DNA of 64,000 bases from Lithospermum erythrorhizon (GCA_019722365.1 JADFUC010001587.1:83113-147112); one strand, 5' to 3'. Counted from the stretch's first letter, positions 37,589-51,300 are shown. The notes: generated from the letters alone by a model not told the origin. Numbers and translations are program-made.

Positions 37589-38971
37589 TTTGTTGGTGTA
37601 CATTTTGAAACATTTGTGATAAATCCCATAATATATGCATCTTAGTTTTAGATCATTATATCAACGTTTTAGTTGACGTACTTATTAGTATAGTTGTAGT
37701 TGAAGACGATAAGTACCTATTAGGAGTTCTTTATTTTCTTTTCTTAATTCTTTAAACTTGACGATGTTGTAATTTATGCTCAACTTGGTAATTCCTTTCT
37801 GAAATCTTGTCACAATTGTGTTAACAGTAAAAGATATTTGTATTCGACTTGGCATTGGATTGATCAAATTGCTCAATTTCAGTAGTTGAAATGAGATATG
37901 TTTCCCTAGCTTCAAAGATGACATTAAGCCTTTGAATTATTTCATCCTTTATAATACCAAATATCCAAACTCCCTACAATATTTATTGTTATTATATCAA
38001 ACATATATTTATATATTAAAATATTAAATAATCTTCATTGTTATTTTAACTATGAGAATTAATACTTCTTGATCGACAAAAATTATTGTTAATATAGATT
38101 TGAGTTAATAGGATGTTGAGCATTCCCTAATATTGCATCAGCTTCAACATCAACATTGTTGCTTTGGCTTCAAATCCTTAATCGTGGTCACTGTCGCCAA
38201 TTTATTAATTGAGGGAGAGATCTTCGGTTGCAAGAAAATGATGTTATTAATGTGATTATTATGTATGAGAACTTAAATTGCTGGTATGTCGAATCGTAAT
38301 TTTTAAGTTTAGAAATCAGGTGTCTATAGTCATTAGCCAACATCATCTTACAACTGAGATGTCTCCCTCAATCAACAAGTAAGATCATGACCGCGATTGA
38401 GATGGCTTCTTTAATGTTAGATGTTAAAGTTAAGGGTGATGCATATCGAGGAATACTCAACATCTAACAAATATTGACAACATATTTTGTCAATCAAGCA
38501 GTATTAATTAATTCTCATAGTCTGAATGACAATAAAGATTACTAATATTTGATATATATATATATATATATAATATCAATAAATATTGTAAGAAAGTTGG
38601 TTATTTGGTATTATGAAGGACGAAATAATTCAAAAGCCTAATGGCAAATTTGAAGCCGGAGAACATATCTCATTTCAACTGTTGAAATTGAGCAATTTGA
38701 TCGATCCAACGCCAAGGTACATGATCTAAAACAAATATCTTTTAATGTTAACACAATTGTGACAAAATTTCAGGAAGTAATTACCAAGTCGAGCATAACT
38801 TACAACATCGTCGAGTTCAAAGAAATAAGAAAAGAAAATAAAGAACCCCTAATAGATAATTATCTTCTTCAACTACAACTATATTACGAAGAACTCCAAG
38901 TAAATAATCTGAAACTAATATGCAGATGTTATGATATTTGTCACGAATATTTCACAATGTACACCAACAAA
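37589..38971. repeat. Long imperfect inverted repeat (hairpin), arms about 650 and 630 bp, loop about 90 bp
   Basis: The left arm 37589-38246 and the reverse complement of the right arm 38340-38971 are collinear over their whole length. Shared landmarks are 'tttgttggtgtacatt', 'tattttcttttctta', 'gtcacaattgtgttaaca', 'tgaaatgagatatgtt', 'caatatttattg', 'actatgagaattaat' and 'tgagggaga'. Both arms carry the same frame (minus 37685-37924 and plus 38759-39001: YNIVxFKExRKENKE...LQLQLY), of unknown identity. A (TA)n tract lies at about 38551-38572 in the right arm. A foldback-type transposon or an inverted duplication would explain the structure. Confidence 0.9.
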
Positions 38972-39258
38972 TCAGGGGTGGAAGAACAAAGTTGGAAATA
39001 GTAGCCACAGGTCAACATCAGTGACATGGTTTTTCAATTATTTCTAAAGAAAATAAACTATCAGAATCCTATAAACCAATTAATTCAAATGGTTTCTTTA
39101 AAGATACTATCATAGTACGTACATAACAGAATACCTTCATCGACATTCTTTGATGTCTTCAATTGATCCAATTATGTGAAACAGTATACCAGTAACTGCT
39201 AAACCTTCGAGGCAGAACCAATAAATTATTGCCAGCATCTGCACTACATAGCAATATA

Positions 39259-42200
39259 TTACATCTTCCGTGGAGACGATGGTTCAGATGATGAACTGCT
39301 CGAGTCACCTCCTGTGGTGTTTAGAGCTGGTCCACCTACAACTGGGCCATTACTGTCACTTTCTTGAGAAACAACAGGGATTTTCACTGCTGCCCTTTCC
39401 ATCTCCTCCTCCAGTTCTTCTTCTTGGCGCAGCGCAGTGAACTGCTTATCCAAAGACCTGGCTGCTGCCAACCATGCGAGGACGATCACCAATAGAATAC
39501 CACCGAGGTATGGAGTTGAGTTTGCAAGTGATCCAAACGTCAATATCATGAACTGTTGAATTAAAGCGCCTCCAGACTTCCCCAATGGATTGCACACAAC
39601 ATCGATTGCAGCCTTTCCTTTCACCTGAGGCCCAGAAAAATATCAAGGATGCAACTAAGAAAAATATTGCAAATAGTAGATAAGTAGACAAGCTACCCAA
39701 AGAATCGAACCTTAGTGTCTTCGTCCAAAGGAATATAGGCCATTTCTTTGCATGGGTCAAATAAACTGTACTTAGCACTCTTGCTGAAAATATTTTGCAT
39801 TGCTCCCACATAGACAGCCGCTAGAAGTGGAGTCATTCCAAATTGTGCAAGAAGAGGAGCGATTGGGCCACCAAACAAAATTAAGGAAAAGAAACCAACT
39901 CCAGTGAGAAGTAAGACAGTGGGTGTTATGCTGGCTGCAACTCCCCAGCCATATTTGTTGAATATCCATTGACTCAAAAGCATCATTGTGAACGTAGCAA
40001 CTCCAGTTGCAGATGAGAAGTCTCCCATGAATGATGAGTACTCATTAGGGCTTGGAAACTGCAGGATCACAGATGTAAAAAACAGAGCAAGACATGCAGA
40101 GTAAAAAAATGATGACAGGGGAAACTCTAATGAGGAAACCAATGAAACTAACATACATACCTGAGCTTTGAGCTTTGACTTCCAGGTAACTTCAACAAGG
40201 TTTATGCTGATACCATATGCTACAACCACAGTGGCCAAATTCCTAATGTATTTTGAAGATGCCAAGAACTTTATGCTTTCCATTGTCCCCATGTTTGGCT
40301 TCTCCTGAAAGAAGATGAACCCTGAATTGTTAATTTGTTATGCTGTGAGCATACTGATGTTCCAGCATAGTAGCTAGAATAAAAGTCAAGGAACACCCTA
40401 TGTACTTTGCCTAAAGGCAGAAGTGTAACAAGTATTGCGTAAGCAAATTTTGTCGGTAAGAGCGAGGTGTACTTCTTATAAATGGAAGCCGCATGGAGCT
40501 TATTTGCATCAGAGTACTTAAACATCCCTCGAGCTCAAAATGGTAGGGAATTGTACTACTCAAATATAACTACTCACTATTCACTGCCTATTAGATTTTT
40601 AGATGTCAATCAATCTAAATGGGGCCATACTAAGATAAATAAGTGGCGAGGCAGAAAATAGTACTCTGATCTTAATTAAGTGGTCTCATCGAAATTACAT
40701 TTATTAAGGAACATTAATAATTCCCTCTCCACAATCAGGGTCGTAGCTTTTGTCTTCCAACAAGGTTGTCGTCTCCAAAACCCTTAACTTTAACATAATT
40801 GATAGTATAAGAAATGATAACCATGGGAGACGATAAGCATGGGGAATGATAAATGTTAAATTTTCACTTTAACTGTTAATAAAAACAAGAATTATTTAAC
40901 AAACTAGAAAAAATCCTACAACAACAGTTGAACAAGATCGGAGGAAGTAATAGTAATATCTCAATATGTAAAATAGTAAACCTGGGGTAGTGAAAACTAA
41001 AAATAAGTTGTATCAAAATGAAAATAGTAGTGTGGGGATGAAAACTTGGGACTTTGTTTTCCAGTAAACTGATGCAAATGCTCTTGGTAGAAAATATCTA
41101 CCTGCATCCCCAAATTAAGGGATCAGGAAATAAGAAACTAGAAGTTATATGGAGTATTAGTAATGAATTAAGATAAGAAATGAAACTGGTGGTCTAACCA
41201 TAAATCTAGTTTTCACATGATAGGAAAAAGGATAATGCATGATCTGATTACCTTCTTCTTCTTGCTGCGGGTGGGAAGTGGAACATAATGATTTGCCCAC
41301 CAATAACATAAACAGATAACAAATCCCATCAACACCACAATGCTCATCATTGCCTTCAAGGAAATTGCCCAACCATCAACCTAGGACCCAATTAGTCTCA
41401 TGTTAGAAACAATTTCACCGTACGGCCAGAGAAAATAAGGGCAACATTTGCTCCAAGTCCAAACAATGGGTAGAATTTTTTAGCTTCATCAACAGTAGTA
41501 ATCTGCAATGAAGAGCAAAAATTAGGTGTCCAAATAGATTGCTAGCAAAATAATAGGAGAAGAAACGAATGAGACAAAAAACAGTAACATGGTACAAAAG
41601 TATATCAGATTACAGCTGTAAACTTTTCATTACCCAAAAGTTAAAGTAAAACTATTTGGTTGCTGCAGATTGCAAACAAACCCGAAGCGCAAGCAAAATA
41701 TCCTGTACTCCTCAAACAGAGGGCGGAGATAGCACAGGGCTCCCCTGAAGCCTTCAATGTTTTATCTGTCCACTACTCATCTCTAATATTCGGTATGAAC
41801 CCTATGATAATTATTTTTATAATCCAATCCCCACCCAAATATATAATTTTTTTGAAGTTTGTTGTTGACATAAAAAAAACATCAGTTAAAACATGGAAGA
41901 TATGAATCTATCTTTTGTATTTACAACAGAGTCTCTACATCAACAATAACATCAACATCCACCTCAACAGAGTCAGAACAATCAACAACATCTAACATCA
42001 CACTTAATTATATACAAATAAGTAAAAGTACTCTATATAGGTAATCTGATTAGCAAATCCCCAGAACAGAACAGAAATCACCACACTCTCAAACAAACAA
42101 ACCTTAAATCCTCAATGGCAATTGGCCCAAGAAATCTTGGACCCAAAACATCCAAAAGCTTATCAGCAAATGCTGTGGGGTGGAAATAATTACTCAATGG

Positions 42201-42765
42201 ATACAACACAAACCCAAATGCCCCAAAGAAAGCAATAAATGGTAATATTGTAGAGTAAAAAAGAGCCTTTTTGGACAAAACATTAGCCAATTTTGTGTAC
42301 AAAAGCATAAAACCAATAGCCATAGGCAAATTCACCCATGTTTTCAAGAAAGGTATAATTTCAGCACTGGACCCTTTTGCTGTAACAACTAGTACATCTT
42401 TTGTATCCCTTAAAATGGTAGAGCAATTAAATAAAATACATCTAAAACCTATGGGACAATTCTTTGAGAGTTGTAACTTCAATACCCAATATTTTTTTCT
42501 GCTCAACTTCAGCTGACCCAAAAGCTTCAGCCTCAGCTTTGCATATATGAATTTTTTTATTCTTTACACCAAAATCATATGAATTTATACCCAAAAAATG
42601 AAATTTTTTTAACCCACTTTGAGATAAAGATAAAGAATTTAAGGTTTTGGGTTTTATTGAATTTAAAGTGAGAGTTCTTTGCCTTAAGGTTTGTGGAATA
42701 AAAGGTTTGATCTTTGGGTTTGATGGTAATGAAAGAAGAGCTTTGGCTTGAAAAATAGTTGCCAT
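39259..42765 (-). pseudogene. NTT1: Plastid ATP/ADP translocase (NTT/AATP1-like), five exons; frame broken in exons 1-2
   Basis: NTT carriers sit in the plastid inner envelope and exchange cytosolic ATP for stromal ADP through about twelve membrane helices. Exons (minus): 42765-42046, 41502-41252, 40304-40161, 40058-39711, 39624-39259. Exon 1 encodes a transit-peptide-like start (MATIFQAKALLSLPSNP), then ILRDTKDVLVVTAKGSSAEI and LPMAIGFMLLYTKL; exon 3 MGTMESIKFL...ISINLVEVTWKSKLKAQ; exon 4 FPSPNEYSSFMG...NIFSKSAKYSLFDPCKEMAY; exon 5 KGKAAIDVVCNPLGKSGGAL and a Glu/Ser-rich tail. All match Arabidopsis NTT1/NTT2. Exons 3-5 are phase-clean with GT-AG borders. Exon 1 has small deletions near 42440-42480 and a loss of about 24 nt near 42080-42100, exon 2 is 4 nt short of frame near 41385-41425, and intron 1 begins AT, not GT. 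Either a young pseudogene or local assembly error. Confidence 0.8.
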
Positions 42766-44000
42766 TTTCTCACCTCAGGATACCAATATGGCAATATGAG
42801 AATGAGAGAGAGGGGGGAATAAGAAATGAAAAATGAGATTTTATATGGTCTTGAAGACGAGAGAGGGTTTATGGGAAAGAGATGTTCAAAGATTAACCAA
42901 ATGATCATCGCTTTTCAAATCGAAATATGTTTCATAATCAATTATTAATTATTTATTATTCTAACAAAGTATAAAGCTTTATATAGTTAGATTCTCTTAA
43001 AAAGAAGCTCTATGATGATTTTATATTTTGAAATTATAGTTTAAGAGTAGGAGGGTTGGGCTCCTCCATTTTTCAAATTTTCATTTTAAGTTGATTTTTT
43101 GTTTAAAATAAAGCGTTAAAGCAATAAATTATATTTTTATATTTATAATGTATTTAAATTATTTGTATCATCATTAAATAATTATAGCCTAATTAATTAT
43201 CATTCTACATTTTCAATGTAGCTTATCGAATATTTTTCTTTCCTGAACTAAACGCTCAAGAGGGCAACTAAAAACCGAAGAGTAAGTTCCATTTTTATTA
43301 GTTGACATTCTACATTTTAATGTGATAATTGAAAAATATTACTACCTCCAGCCCATTTTCTGATGCCATTTTTTCCAAAATATAAATTACAATATTGGTT
43401 CCCATTTTAACTATTATGTGAGTGATTTATTGGAGTAAAATATTATGTATGTGAGAGGAATTCAAGTATTATTAAAAATTTGTGCAAAAATAAAGTGTCC
43501 TTAGAATTTGAAAAGATGGGGATATCTTTTTAATTTTATATCCTTATTTATAAGAAGATGAATCATTGAAAATTTATCGAGTTATCATGTGTTCAAAATA
43601 AAAAATTATTTATATATTTTTAATGTCTAATTAAGGATATAATAGAAAAAATAAACATAAAAGTACATATGAATATGGAAGTATAAGTAAAGAAAATAAG
43701 ATTAAGATAATAAGTTAAAAATGAATGGATGAAAATGTTAGGATACTGATATTTAAATTTTCGTGATTCATCAATTATAGTATACAATTAGATGAAAATA
43801 AATGCATATTTCAATAAATTACTTCAAGTATAATATATAATTAAATGAGAAAATAGTAAGGAAGTGATGTTTCATAATAACAAAAGAAGTGACAAAAAAG
43901 TATTGTCTAAAAATTATTGTGAATAAGTGACAAATAATAATATTATAGAATATTTCTAAAGAAAATTTTTAATGATATCAATAGCTAATAACAAAAAGTT
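42766..44000. other. Upstream region of the carrier gene and spacer
   Basis: The first about 150 bp upstream of the ATG contain a GA/CT-rich stretch (gagaatgagagagagggggg, about 42800), likely 5' UTR. At about 43345 a 'tactacctccagccc' motif looks like one end of a Stowaway-type MITE, but a matching opposite end is not convincing. Confidence 0.4.
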
Positions 44001-46978
44001 TAACATCAATTGAAGCCAATAATTTCAGTTTGTGATGAGAAAATGTGAAGATCATCTCTAGAAGTGTGTTTATACGTTTCAAAATACATACTTGATATTT
44101 TAAACAAAAACATTTTATTAATGGACTATAAATTAAAATTTCCATGTTAAAATAAGCGACTCACATTTTTATTGCACATGCGGTTATTTTATATTAAAAA
44201 AACTAAAAAAGAAAATAGCATTTAAGGTTTGAATCATTGAATTCTATCATTACAAGTGAATGTCTATCACTATACTAAACTTCAAGTCCTCACGATTATT
44301 TTTATCAATAATCAAGTGATGAATTGAAGTAGCTTAATTTCATTTTTCCAACTATACAAATTCTTTTATTTAAGGGACTAAATATTTATATTTTTAAAAT
44401 TATCGGCTGGACAAAAAAATATATTTTTAAATTGCCTCCTTTCAAATGCTTTTTTAAGTTTAGATCGAGGATAATTTGAAAAATATGTAACTTTATTCTT
44501 GAAATAAAGTATGTGTATAATTGGGGGAAGTATATTAAAAAAATAAAATATATTTTTATTCATTAATATCTAGTTTATTTTATATATAAATATGATTAAA
44601 ATATCACTTGTTTTTGTCCAATTCTCTTATGTTATAATATAAAATGAAGATATATATTTGTTATAACAAAATATCACTTTTAAGTTTATGATTGTGATTC
44701 ATATTTAGATGTGGTTAATAAATTATATAACTTGAAGATACTTTATACCACCATGGCTTTCCATTCACCAAAAACTATGAATAATAATTCTCCTCATATA
44801 TTCGAACATTTGAGAGATGTAGTTTATCAGGATAAGTACTCTTGGAATATTCCACTACAAATTGAAGAAAAGTTGTCACTAGTGTCAACAAGATGTGATA
44901 CAAACTCATCGTTTGGTTGTTACTTGTACTTCACACCTATTAAATTAATTTTCATAAATTTCTTACGTTATAAAATATGATTATTTAACATATGGTTTAT
45001 TTGTTTAATTTTATTAATGTTTTTCATCTTTATTTACTCATTCATATTAGAGTAATATTGCAAGTTCTTCACCTTCTATTTTTTTCACTCTTATGAGTTT
45101 TACAAATGTCTTGGGTATAATGATACATTTACACTAGGAAACTAATATATAATTGATTTTTATAAAAATACAGTAGTCCATACTTTTTTGTGTTCAAATG
45201 TTAATTTCACACACATATCATGGACTTTGGCTATTCGAAGTTTGCATTGGGGTGCGATCATATTTGTTTTTTATAGCAAGTCATTGTATTACCTAAAGAC
45301 ACTGTCATAGCCTTCTGCCATTGGATTTTATTATAAAAAAATGTAATTAAACGATATCACAATGTCTTTCAACCAAAAACATCCAACATCGGGAGCAAAC
45401 TACTTCATAATTCTTCCGATCCTTCTCAAGCAAGCAGATTCAATCAGATATTCTTGAACCTGTGAAAATTTGTATACCATACTTGTGAAAATGATGAGTC
45501 AGTAATGATATATATTGTGTGAAAATTAAGGCCTTTGATAATAAGAAATAGAATATTACTCCATAAGCAGATAAGCAGTAGAATCTAACATTCAAGTATT
45601 ATTAACAATGCAATCGATATTTTTTAGATTAATTATGTATAATTTTAAGTCCGTTTTGTATGCAAATTCTAGAACTTAATCTCATTTTTTGTTAAATTTT
45701 TAGGGACTATTTGTACAATATACATCTCATTAATTATATATATCGTATAACTTTGTGAAATTAAGTTATTTGTAGATAAAAGCCAAGAAAATTAAATATA
45801 TCATTCCAATAGCAACTATGGTATGACCGTATGACATATGTTTTGTCATATAAAAGGGATCCAATCATCCAAATAAGGTTGCCACGTCCAAATAAAGAAG
45901 ATGGTATACATGGCTCTAACATTTTAATACTTTCATAAGACACTTCATTATATTTATATTTAATGTACTATTTTTCTAATTTTTTCAAGGATTGCTTCCT
46001 CATCAAATCAGTATTTATCGATATATATTACTATATCTAAATCAAAATAATTATCATTTATGTTTTTCGGAATATATATTTGAATATTAATAATTTTGAC
46101 CATTAAAAAATGAAAAATATAAAATTTTATCTTTAAAAGAAAAATTGACAAATATTTTAAATCGAATTAAGAGGAAATAATGTTGAAAGACATCATGTAT
46201 AACAGGTTTAAAAAATTAAAAATAAATATTAAATAGAAGTATAATAGAAAATATCTATATAAAAGTTTTATGAGGATCCCGAATGATATATAATCAGTTG
46301 CTAATAGTAGTAGTTTTGGGGTCATCATATATATATTTGATAAATCACGTTTGGAAATACAAACCGTAGAGAAGTTGTAGTGCTCATCGTATTCAAAAGC
46401 TTCATAATGCGTGTACAGCTCTTTATGACCAGGAAACAAAGGGAAGGAACACCTACAGTATTCACATTCTAAAAGTTATTGTTCACTTTAATTTTTAATT
46501 ATCAAAATTAATAAATTATTTGACTCAATATTATCATGTTAATTGACATTTCTTATTAAGTATTTTACAACAGATAAATATATTTGAAATCAAAATTATA
46601 AGATTCAATCATTAAAATTTAAAATTAGCTAATTTTTGAAATACATAAAAATGGGAGTCTTGTGTGTTTCTTACAAGCTACATTTAAGACTTTTAGAAGC
46701 AGCCGTGGACCACGTAAACTTGAACAACCTCAATTTCACCAACTTATTCCCACTTCAAAACAAGTGGTCAAAGTGTCCCATTTATTTGATTTTGCATGCC
46801 TAACGTGATCAAAGTTTATACAGTAGTTTTGTTTTGTGTGGTCAATGTATGTTTAAACAAATGTGACCATATCAATTGAATTTTAATTACATGACATACA
46901 TACGAGTTTAGATTTTTTTTTATCGGGTTCTTTATCCTTAACTTACTCATCTCAATTTATTCTTTGATTTAAAAAATA
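44001..46978. other. Intergenic, nothing recognised
   Basis: Strongly AT-rich sequence. Open frames such as 44711-44980 (+) show no recognisable motif and have no codon or domain support. Confidence 0.45.
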
Positions 46979-47500
46979 TTACCTCCATCCCATAAAGATT
47001 GTTCACTTTTTTATAATCAGAATTTCAAACTTCGACCTTAAATATAGTTCTTTTTTGTGTTGTATAATATTTATAAAAAAATATATCAATGAAAAGAGTT
47101 TAAAATATAGTTTTCTATCGATATATTTATCAAGATATACAATACAAACAAAAATTTTATTCTAAGGGCTGAAATGCAAGAGATGAACAAAAACAAAAAT
47201 ATCAAATCTTGCCGACGGTGAGTAATATTTTTGTAACATATCAATTTTGTGGGTTTTATTACCGTCTATCCTTATGCACACCATTTTGACGTTAGATTAG
47301 TTAACTTTGACCGTAGATTTGTGTTTTATGGGTATTTGGCAAAAATATATCAATGAAGAATTGCACTTTTTACTATTATTCATATATTTTCAGTAAAAAT
47401 ATTATAAAACACAAATGTAAATATCACGGCCAAAGTTCAACTAAGTGTGAAAAGTGAAAAAGTCAAAAGTGAACAATATTTGTGGGATAGAGGGAGTATA
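46979..47500. mobile_element. Stowaway-like MITE with nested inverted repeat
   Basis: The left end 'ttacctccatcccataaag' plus 'attgttcactttt' and the right end 'aaaagtgaacaat' plus 'gtgggatagagggagta' are inverted repeats of about 33 bp. They carry the CTCCxTCC(A/G)TCCC signature of Stowaway (Tc1/mariner) elements, and TA is present at both edges. The element is about 520 bp and non-coding. Inside it, 47298-47443 is a second inverted repeat (ttaactttgaccgtagatttg against its diverged complement near 47405-47443). Confidence 0.75.
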
Positions 47501-47534
47501 ACAATTTGAAGGACAATTATCAGGACTTATCAAA

Positions 47535-48034
47535 TTAATTCATACTAAAATCAATTGATTATAAATGGATAAAGTTCAATATCTTATAAATTACACTGTA
47601 TGATTTTGTATATTTAATATGGGATGGGTCCTCATTCAATACCTCTGCACGAAACCTTCTTTTCAATGACCGTGGTGGACGAACCAGTTAACCATGTCAA
47701 CATATGAAATGAGTATTAAAATACCGAATCCCCAACCTAAAGGCCAGGCACGCCACCATGTCCTCGAAATGGAAATTATACGAAGGCATCGCGACGCAAG
47801 TTCCCCAATCGGATGTTGCATCGATAAGCTTCCATAAACCAACGATACGGGCTACTCCATTTATGAGTCGAACACATGCCTTGTGAGACGCCATAGATGC
47901 CAAATAACCTACCAACTCTTCTTACCAAATAATGGGGACAAAGTAAACACAAAACCATGAGATCCATACTAAAACCAATTGATTGTAGGGAGATAAAACC
48001 CAATATCTTATAAACCACTTCATATGCTTTTACT
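47535..48034. repeat. Direct repeat pair of about 70 bp flanking about 360 bp
   Basis: 'catactaaaatcaattgatt...caatatcttataaatta' (47541-47600) recurs as 'catactaaaaccaattgatt...caatatcttataaacca' (47967-48018). The segment between is more GC-rich than its surroundings and has no recognised gene. This pattern is often seen in small non-autonomous plant repeats; the family is not identified. Confidence 0.5.
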
Positions 48035-48399
48035 CCTTCCAATCCACTTTAATTGTTGTTTGACTTTTTTGAAATTGAACTTTGACCATCAATTATGAAT
48101 TATTCATTATTCTAAGAAATATAAAATTTATATCATTGGATGCGTGTTTTAAAATACTTTCATAATATATTTTTTTTAAATTTTTTAATAATATAATTAA
48201 AGAGGAATGAAGATCAAAAAATTTATCTGCTGAGAAAATCAATTAAAACGGATTGGAGAGTACATATTTAATGTGAGACGGATTCCTCTTTGAATTTATG
48301 GAAAATGAAGTTATTTTAAAAATAAATTTGGTCAAGAGCAAATAACATAGACATGACAAATTAAAACGAATAACTATAGACAGTGAAAATTTATTAAAA

Positions 48400-51300
48400 A
48401 AATAATTAAAAAATAATTAGTTAAATCGGTCACTGCAGGGCAGCGTCACGCGGTTACGGCCGATCGAATCCTACCTTCTAACGCAAAACCTCGACAACAA
48501 GTGGTTTCCGAGAACAGGCCCTAATTAAATGAACATAAATTTAGGTTCGAGGCTAAAAATCCCACTTTATTCATTAAATCGCCATAGGCCTAAAATTGAA
48601 GTTTTTGAAGCCATGGTTCAAAAAGATTCCGTAAGGGGTTCAAAATAAAGACCCAAAAAGGCCCCGGTCAATACGAAATTGAAAGTTTGACTTGTAAAGC
48701 ATCCCAAACCTTCTTTTTCATACAAATTAGGAACCATATTGTTTCTTTTTGGAGGCAAAGTATTCCTAAATATCCGACCTGCTCAGATTCGCTTCTCAAA
48801 AAAATCTCTGGGATCTTTACCTCAAAATTAAATCACATGATCACGATCCACCCGAAATTAGACCAACCTATCGAATAAAAGATATTCAAGCCGAGGCCTA
48901 TAAACCCCCCTTATTTTCAAAATTCATCAAGAATTAAGCATCCAAAATACACAAAAACACCCGAGAAAATACCTAGATAAACTTCAAATTCTTCAAAGTT
49001 AAATAATGCTTAAACCAAGCGTAAAATCCAATTGGTGGTCGGGAAAATACCTCCGTAGCCTAAATATTTGTGTGTGAAATTAATTGCACAAAATGAATTT
49101 TCCGTTAGAAGCAAAATCAGAGAAATAGACGATTTCAAGAATGTCGAGATTCGTAGCTAAGCTAAATAGCCCCCGATAGATCAACTAATAGAGCATCTAT
49201 CCAAATCCAACTCTAATCATCAAGTCAAATCAAGCTTAAGCCTAAGCTCAAATCAAGCCGAGCCTATACCAAGCTCCTAACAAGACCAAATCAAGCCAAG
49301 CAGCCATACATTCACAACCATCGCAAACGCTAGGGACTCATAGTCTGGATAGCTCCATCCTTCAATTTGATAAACCCGCATTAATCGAAGAATTTCCTCT
49401 ACAACGGCTTGATTAAACCCCTTTAAAACAAATACAAAATTCTTTTTTGCATTGTTGGGCCTCATAAATGCCCATGGGACTGTCAACTACCCCTTCACCA
49501 CCGAATTCGAGATGTTTCAAGAGGGCTATCTTCAACTCCTCTCATGTACCAAAGGTCCAGCAAGGAGTATAGCGAGTTAAGAACAAGAACACCGCTAAAC
49601 ACACGACTAAATACGGACGCCCCCGCCCGACCTAAAGTCTCTACAATATAATGCCAAAGTTTGGAAGTGCAATTGCGACAATAGCAGCAAAGCGCTAATG
49701 CCGCCGAGAACCTTCTCAACATTAGACCGAGACCTGTCTGACAAGCCGCTGAGTCTCAAGAATGGTTTTGCACAAACCACACCTAGTTGTGATTCACAAA
49801 GCTAGAGTCTCAGTCGGTACAATCGGCTCTAATGTACTCCAGAAAATCTATCGATGACTAGTATTACTTCCTCAGAAAGAGAAGATAGTTTCCTAAGATT
49901 GTGGATGGTAGAAATGTTACAAAAAATGCAGAATAATAAGATGACTCTATTGCTCAAACATCGTGAAGAAAAACATCAAGAGCATTAGAACCGTCAAGGC
50001 AACTGAAGGAGGCGCCTCACCTCTAGTAAACAGATGGGACATCCCATCTATCCCCACATAAGGCCTCAGTGCTCATGCTAATTCAATGAAGTAACACAAG
50101 AAACTCTTATCATTCGGCGACTAATGATTCCAGAGTATAAATCAAGAAGTACCGGGGGCAATAAAAGGAAGACCGGGAGGCACCTTCATACACCTTCACG
50201 GAACTGGGAACCCCAAACAAAATATAGCCCACTTTTTTTAGACATAAACAAGGCCGGGACCGGGTGGGATGAAATGTCAAACAATTTGTTCGCCTCTTGG
50301 GAATTCTCTGACTGCACACTAATCCTCGGGAGAGCCGCCCAGATACCGGGCTCAACTAGAGCAAATTTAATCGCCAGAAGCTGGGAAAAGGACAAGAAGC
50401 ATGATGACTAAATCATGCTATCAAGTAAAGAAAGAAGAGCTGCCATGTACTTCATCAACCGATGGATAAGTCCGAATCTCTGAAATGAAAAAGATAGGTT
50501 TCAAGTCATCAACCATCGCAAAGAGTGTATCCAAGGTACGATTGGGGACCTACGCATATTATGGGGATGCCTCTCAAAACCTTCGAAATGGAAACTTTAG
50601 TCGACATATAGTTTAGTATCGGCTGCGAACAAAGCGGCACGCACTTCGCCGTAGCCTCTTACTCAAGGCTGTACGGCCGCTGAAGCCAAAGGAAGCTTCC
50701 CAAGCTTGAAAAAGAAAGTTAAGACAAGAGATACTAAACCACCAAGTTCTCCTTCTGTTCAAGAAAGTCGAGGGCGGTCAGATCCTGAAAGCATGAACGC
50801 TCACACTCAAAGAGACGTGCAGAGAGATTACCCCCTTCTTTGAAGCCCATCGCTCTCAATCTTTGCCAGCTATTGAAAACAAAGCTCATGAACTCCAGTC
50901 GTGAGACCAAAGGAGGGGCAACCAAGCCTCGGAGCCCAACTTTTGTACGTATCATATGACAGGCATCCCATTGAAAGTGCTTCATATTCAAGGATGCAGT
51001 AAATGACTGCTTCAGTTAAAGGGGGCATAACCTGTGAAGAAGACAAAAGTCTCTTCCAACCACATAATTTTCATTATCGCCTCGTTCTACTGAAAAGGTC
51101 AAAGTACCATGGCTTTTCTGGAGAGTAAAGCTCTCATCCCCGGGAAAAGTACGGGACGATTACTCGACATTTAAGACTACAATACGCCATGGGAAGTTTA
51201 ATGGTTAGTCAATCACACTAGAGGTATTATACGCCATCGCTTAGTAGTAGTCCTTTGGGATTTTCACCATCACATTCATCTACTGAGACCTCTAGTAAGA

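Noticed and set aside
43345..43530. Possible second Stowaway-type MITE ('tactacctccagccc' ... 'gatgggg')
   Set aside because: The right end does not mirror the left well enough to define terminal inverted repeats.
44711..44980. 89-codon open frame in AT-rich spacer
   Set aside because: No motif or context; AT-rich composition typical of non-coding DNA.
49277..49722. Minus-strand frames considered as reverse transcriptase or integrase
   Set aside because: No YxDD, HHCC or DDE-context motif could be read in any frame.
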